From the NCBI GenBank assembly GCA_023262305.1, contig JALRCK010000110.1, positions 1-7,030 on the forward strand: a stretch of DNA of 7,030 nt, in the 5' to 3' direction. The position numbers and the translations under genes are program-made. Positions 6,253 through 7,030 of the stretch are shown here, in pieces. The DNA is from Deltaproteobacteria bacterium (GTDB lineage: Bacteria > Bdellovibrionota_C > UBA2361 > OMII01). How positions within the stretch are numbered: position 1 is the first letter of the stretch; every line of letters starts with the position of its first letter. Under the pieces are notes generated by a model. That model was not told the DNA's origin. It ran no database searches and was given only the letters and a program-made list of their open reading frames with translations.

Positions 6253-7030
6253 ATGGTCCCGGACGACAACTACCGTTGCCGGGTGCCCAAGCGATTGTTG
6301 ATCCTTCTCTGCTCAGTTTTGTTGGCGCTTTTGCCTCTCTACCTCAACTTTACCGCTTTCAAGCGGCTCTTCTTCTTCGGTGATGAGTTGGTGTCTCTCT
6401 CTGAGATGCGGGTGCAGGGCTTCTGGCCATGGGTCCTCTCGGTATTTGCAGAGAGCTCAGTCCCAGTTTTTAAGTTCCTGTGGGGTGGCGCTGTTATCGC
6501 ATTCGGCGGTAGCTATACAGCACTTGTTGGTTTGGTTTGGGCGACGCACGCTATCAATGCTGGCTTGCTATGCCTGATATTGTCACATGTTAGAGCTGCG
6601 CTGCCGTTGCAGTTGTTGGGGATAGCCCTTTTTGCTATCACCCCAGGAACTCATGAGAGTCTCGGTTGGACGATCCAGTGGTGTCCGGTTCTTGCGTGTA
6701 CTTTCTTCCTACTTGGATTTTACCTGTTACTGACGAACCTTTCCCTGGGAATAAAAGTTCTTGGGGTTTTCGTCTGTGCCGCGCTCGCCGCATTCTCTTT
6801 TGCGCGAGGCATTTTGGTGTGTGGGATCCTTAGCTTTGGACTCTACATGATAGTGCGCCGCCGTCCTTTAGCCGGTCGCTTGGTGGCGATACTACCGATG
6901 ATTCCTGCCCTCGCAGCAGTGGTGATCATCTTCATCTACTCGGGCGGAAATCACCAAAACCTCGCACAGGCGGGGGGCGACGTGCTGGAGCAGATGATCT
7001 CTTTTGGGGGAACGTTCTATCTTCTTAACC
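6253..7030 (+). CDS. Multi-spanning membrane protein, GT-C glycosyltransferase-like (3' end outside window)
   Basis: The frame is open from ATG 6253 to the window edge (259 residues visible). A short basic N-terminus (KR near 13-14) precedes a first membrane helix (about 15-33). Next comes a loop with an acidic pair Asp44-Glu45 in FFGDELV, then further hydrophobic segments near 75-110, 118-131, 145-161, 166-183, 186-201 and 209-229. An Asp/Glu motif in the first outer loop, followed by a helix with a THAIN stretch and a GTHESLGWTIQW loop, recalls GT-C enzymes (PMT/ArnT-like), which move sugars from lipid-linked donors across the membrane. This is a resemblance of layout only; acceptor and donor are unknown. 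The start lies 21 bp after the 197-residue gene, with only a weak AGG nine bases before the ATG. Cotranscription is possible but no functional link is evident. Confidence 0.8.
   Translation, partial: MVPDDNYRCRVPKRLLILLCSVLLALLPLYLNFTAFKRLFFFGDELVSLSEMRVQGFWPWVLSVFAESSVPVFKFLWGGAVIAFGGSYTALVGLVWATHAINAGLLCLILSHVRAALPLQLLGIALFAITPGTHESLGWTIQWCPVLACTFFLLGFYLLLTNLSLGIKVLGVFVCAALAAFSFARGILVCGILSFGLYMIVRRRPLAGRLVAILPMIPALAAVVIIFIYSGGNHQNLAQAGGDVLEQMISFGGTFYLLN

Overview
The window reads as a sensory and regulatory locus from a Gram-negative, Proteobacteria-like bacterium. The NtrB-like kinase core and moderate GC content recall Bdellovibrionota or deltaproteobacterial lineages, but this is a weak inference because no rRNA or other marker gene is present. 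There is no sign of a mobile element, CRISPR array or tRNA.

Layout. Four genes lie on the minus strand, listed here in transcription order from the right: a soluble hybrid histidine kinase (5388 to 2941), a HAD-superfamily phosphatase of the phosphoglycolate phosphatase type (2885 to 2229), a stand-alone heme-NO/O2-binding (H-NOX) protein (2011 to 1463), and a histidine kinase with an HNOBA (H-NOX-associated) domain, a GAF domain and an NtrB-like core (1466 to beyond base 1, so its 3' end is missing). Two genes lie on the plus strand: an unrecognised 197-residue soluble protein (5638 to 6231) and a multi-spanning membrane protein resembling GT-C glycosyltransferases (6253 to beyond 7030, so its 3' end is missing). 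The non-coding stretches are 2012-2228, upstream of the H-NOX gene, and 5389-5637, between the divergent kinase and the 197-residue gene. Neither exceeds 300 bases.

How the parts may work together. The H-NOX stop codon and the kinase start codon overlap as ATGA, so the two are almost certainly co-translated partners. Together they reproduce the order H-NOX, HNOBA, helical linker seen in eukaryotic soluble guanylate cyclase, but the cyclase is replaced by GAF plus histidine kinase modules and the chain is split after the heme domain. Heme-pocket residues (proximal His104, the Y-x-S-x-R heme-carboxylate motif, no distal Tyr) point to NO rather than stable O2 binding.

The main novel signal is regulatory. 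A 14-bp palindrome, ATGACCTARGTCAT, occurs upstream of the H-NOX operon (2149-2162, one base off perfect) and in the divergent region at 5463-5476 (perfect). In each case a -10-like hexamer lies exactly 19 bp downstream, in the direction of the H-NOX gene and of the 197-residue gene respectively. The site has the form of a Crp/Fnr-family operator. It suggests that the NO-sensing operon and the unknown gene, and possibly the hybrid kinase, belong to one regulon. An eight-G tract fills part of the spacer in the H-NOX promoter.
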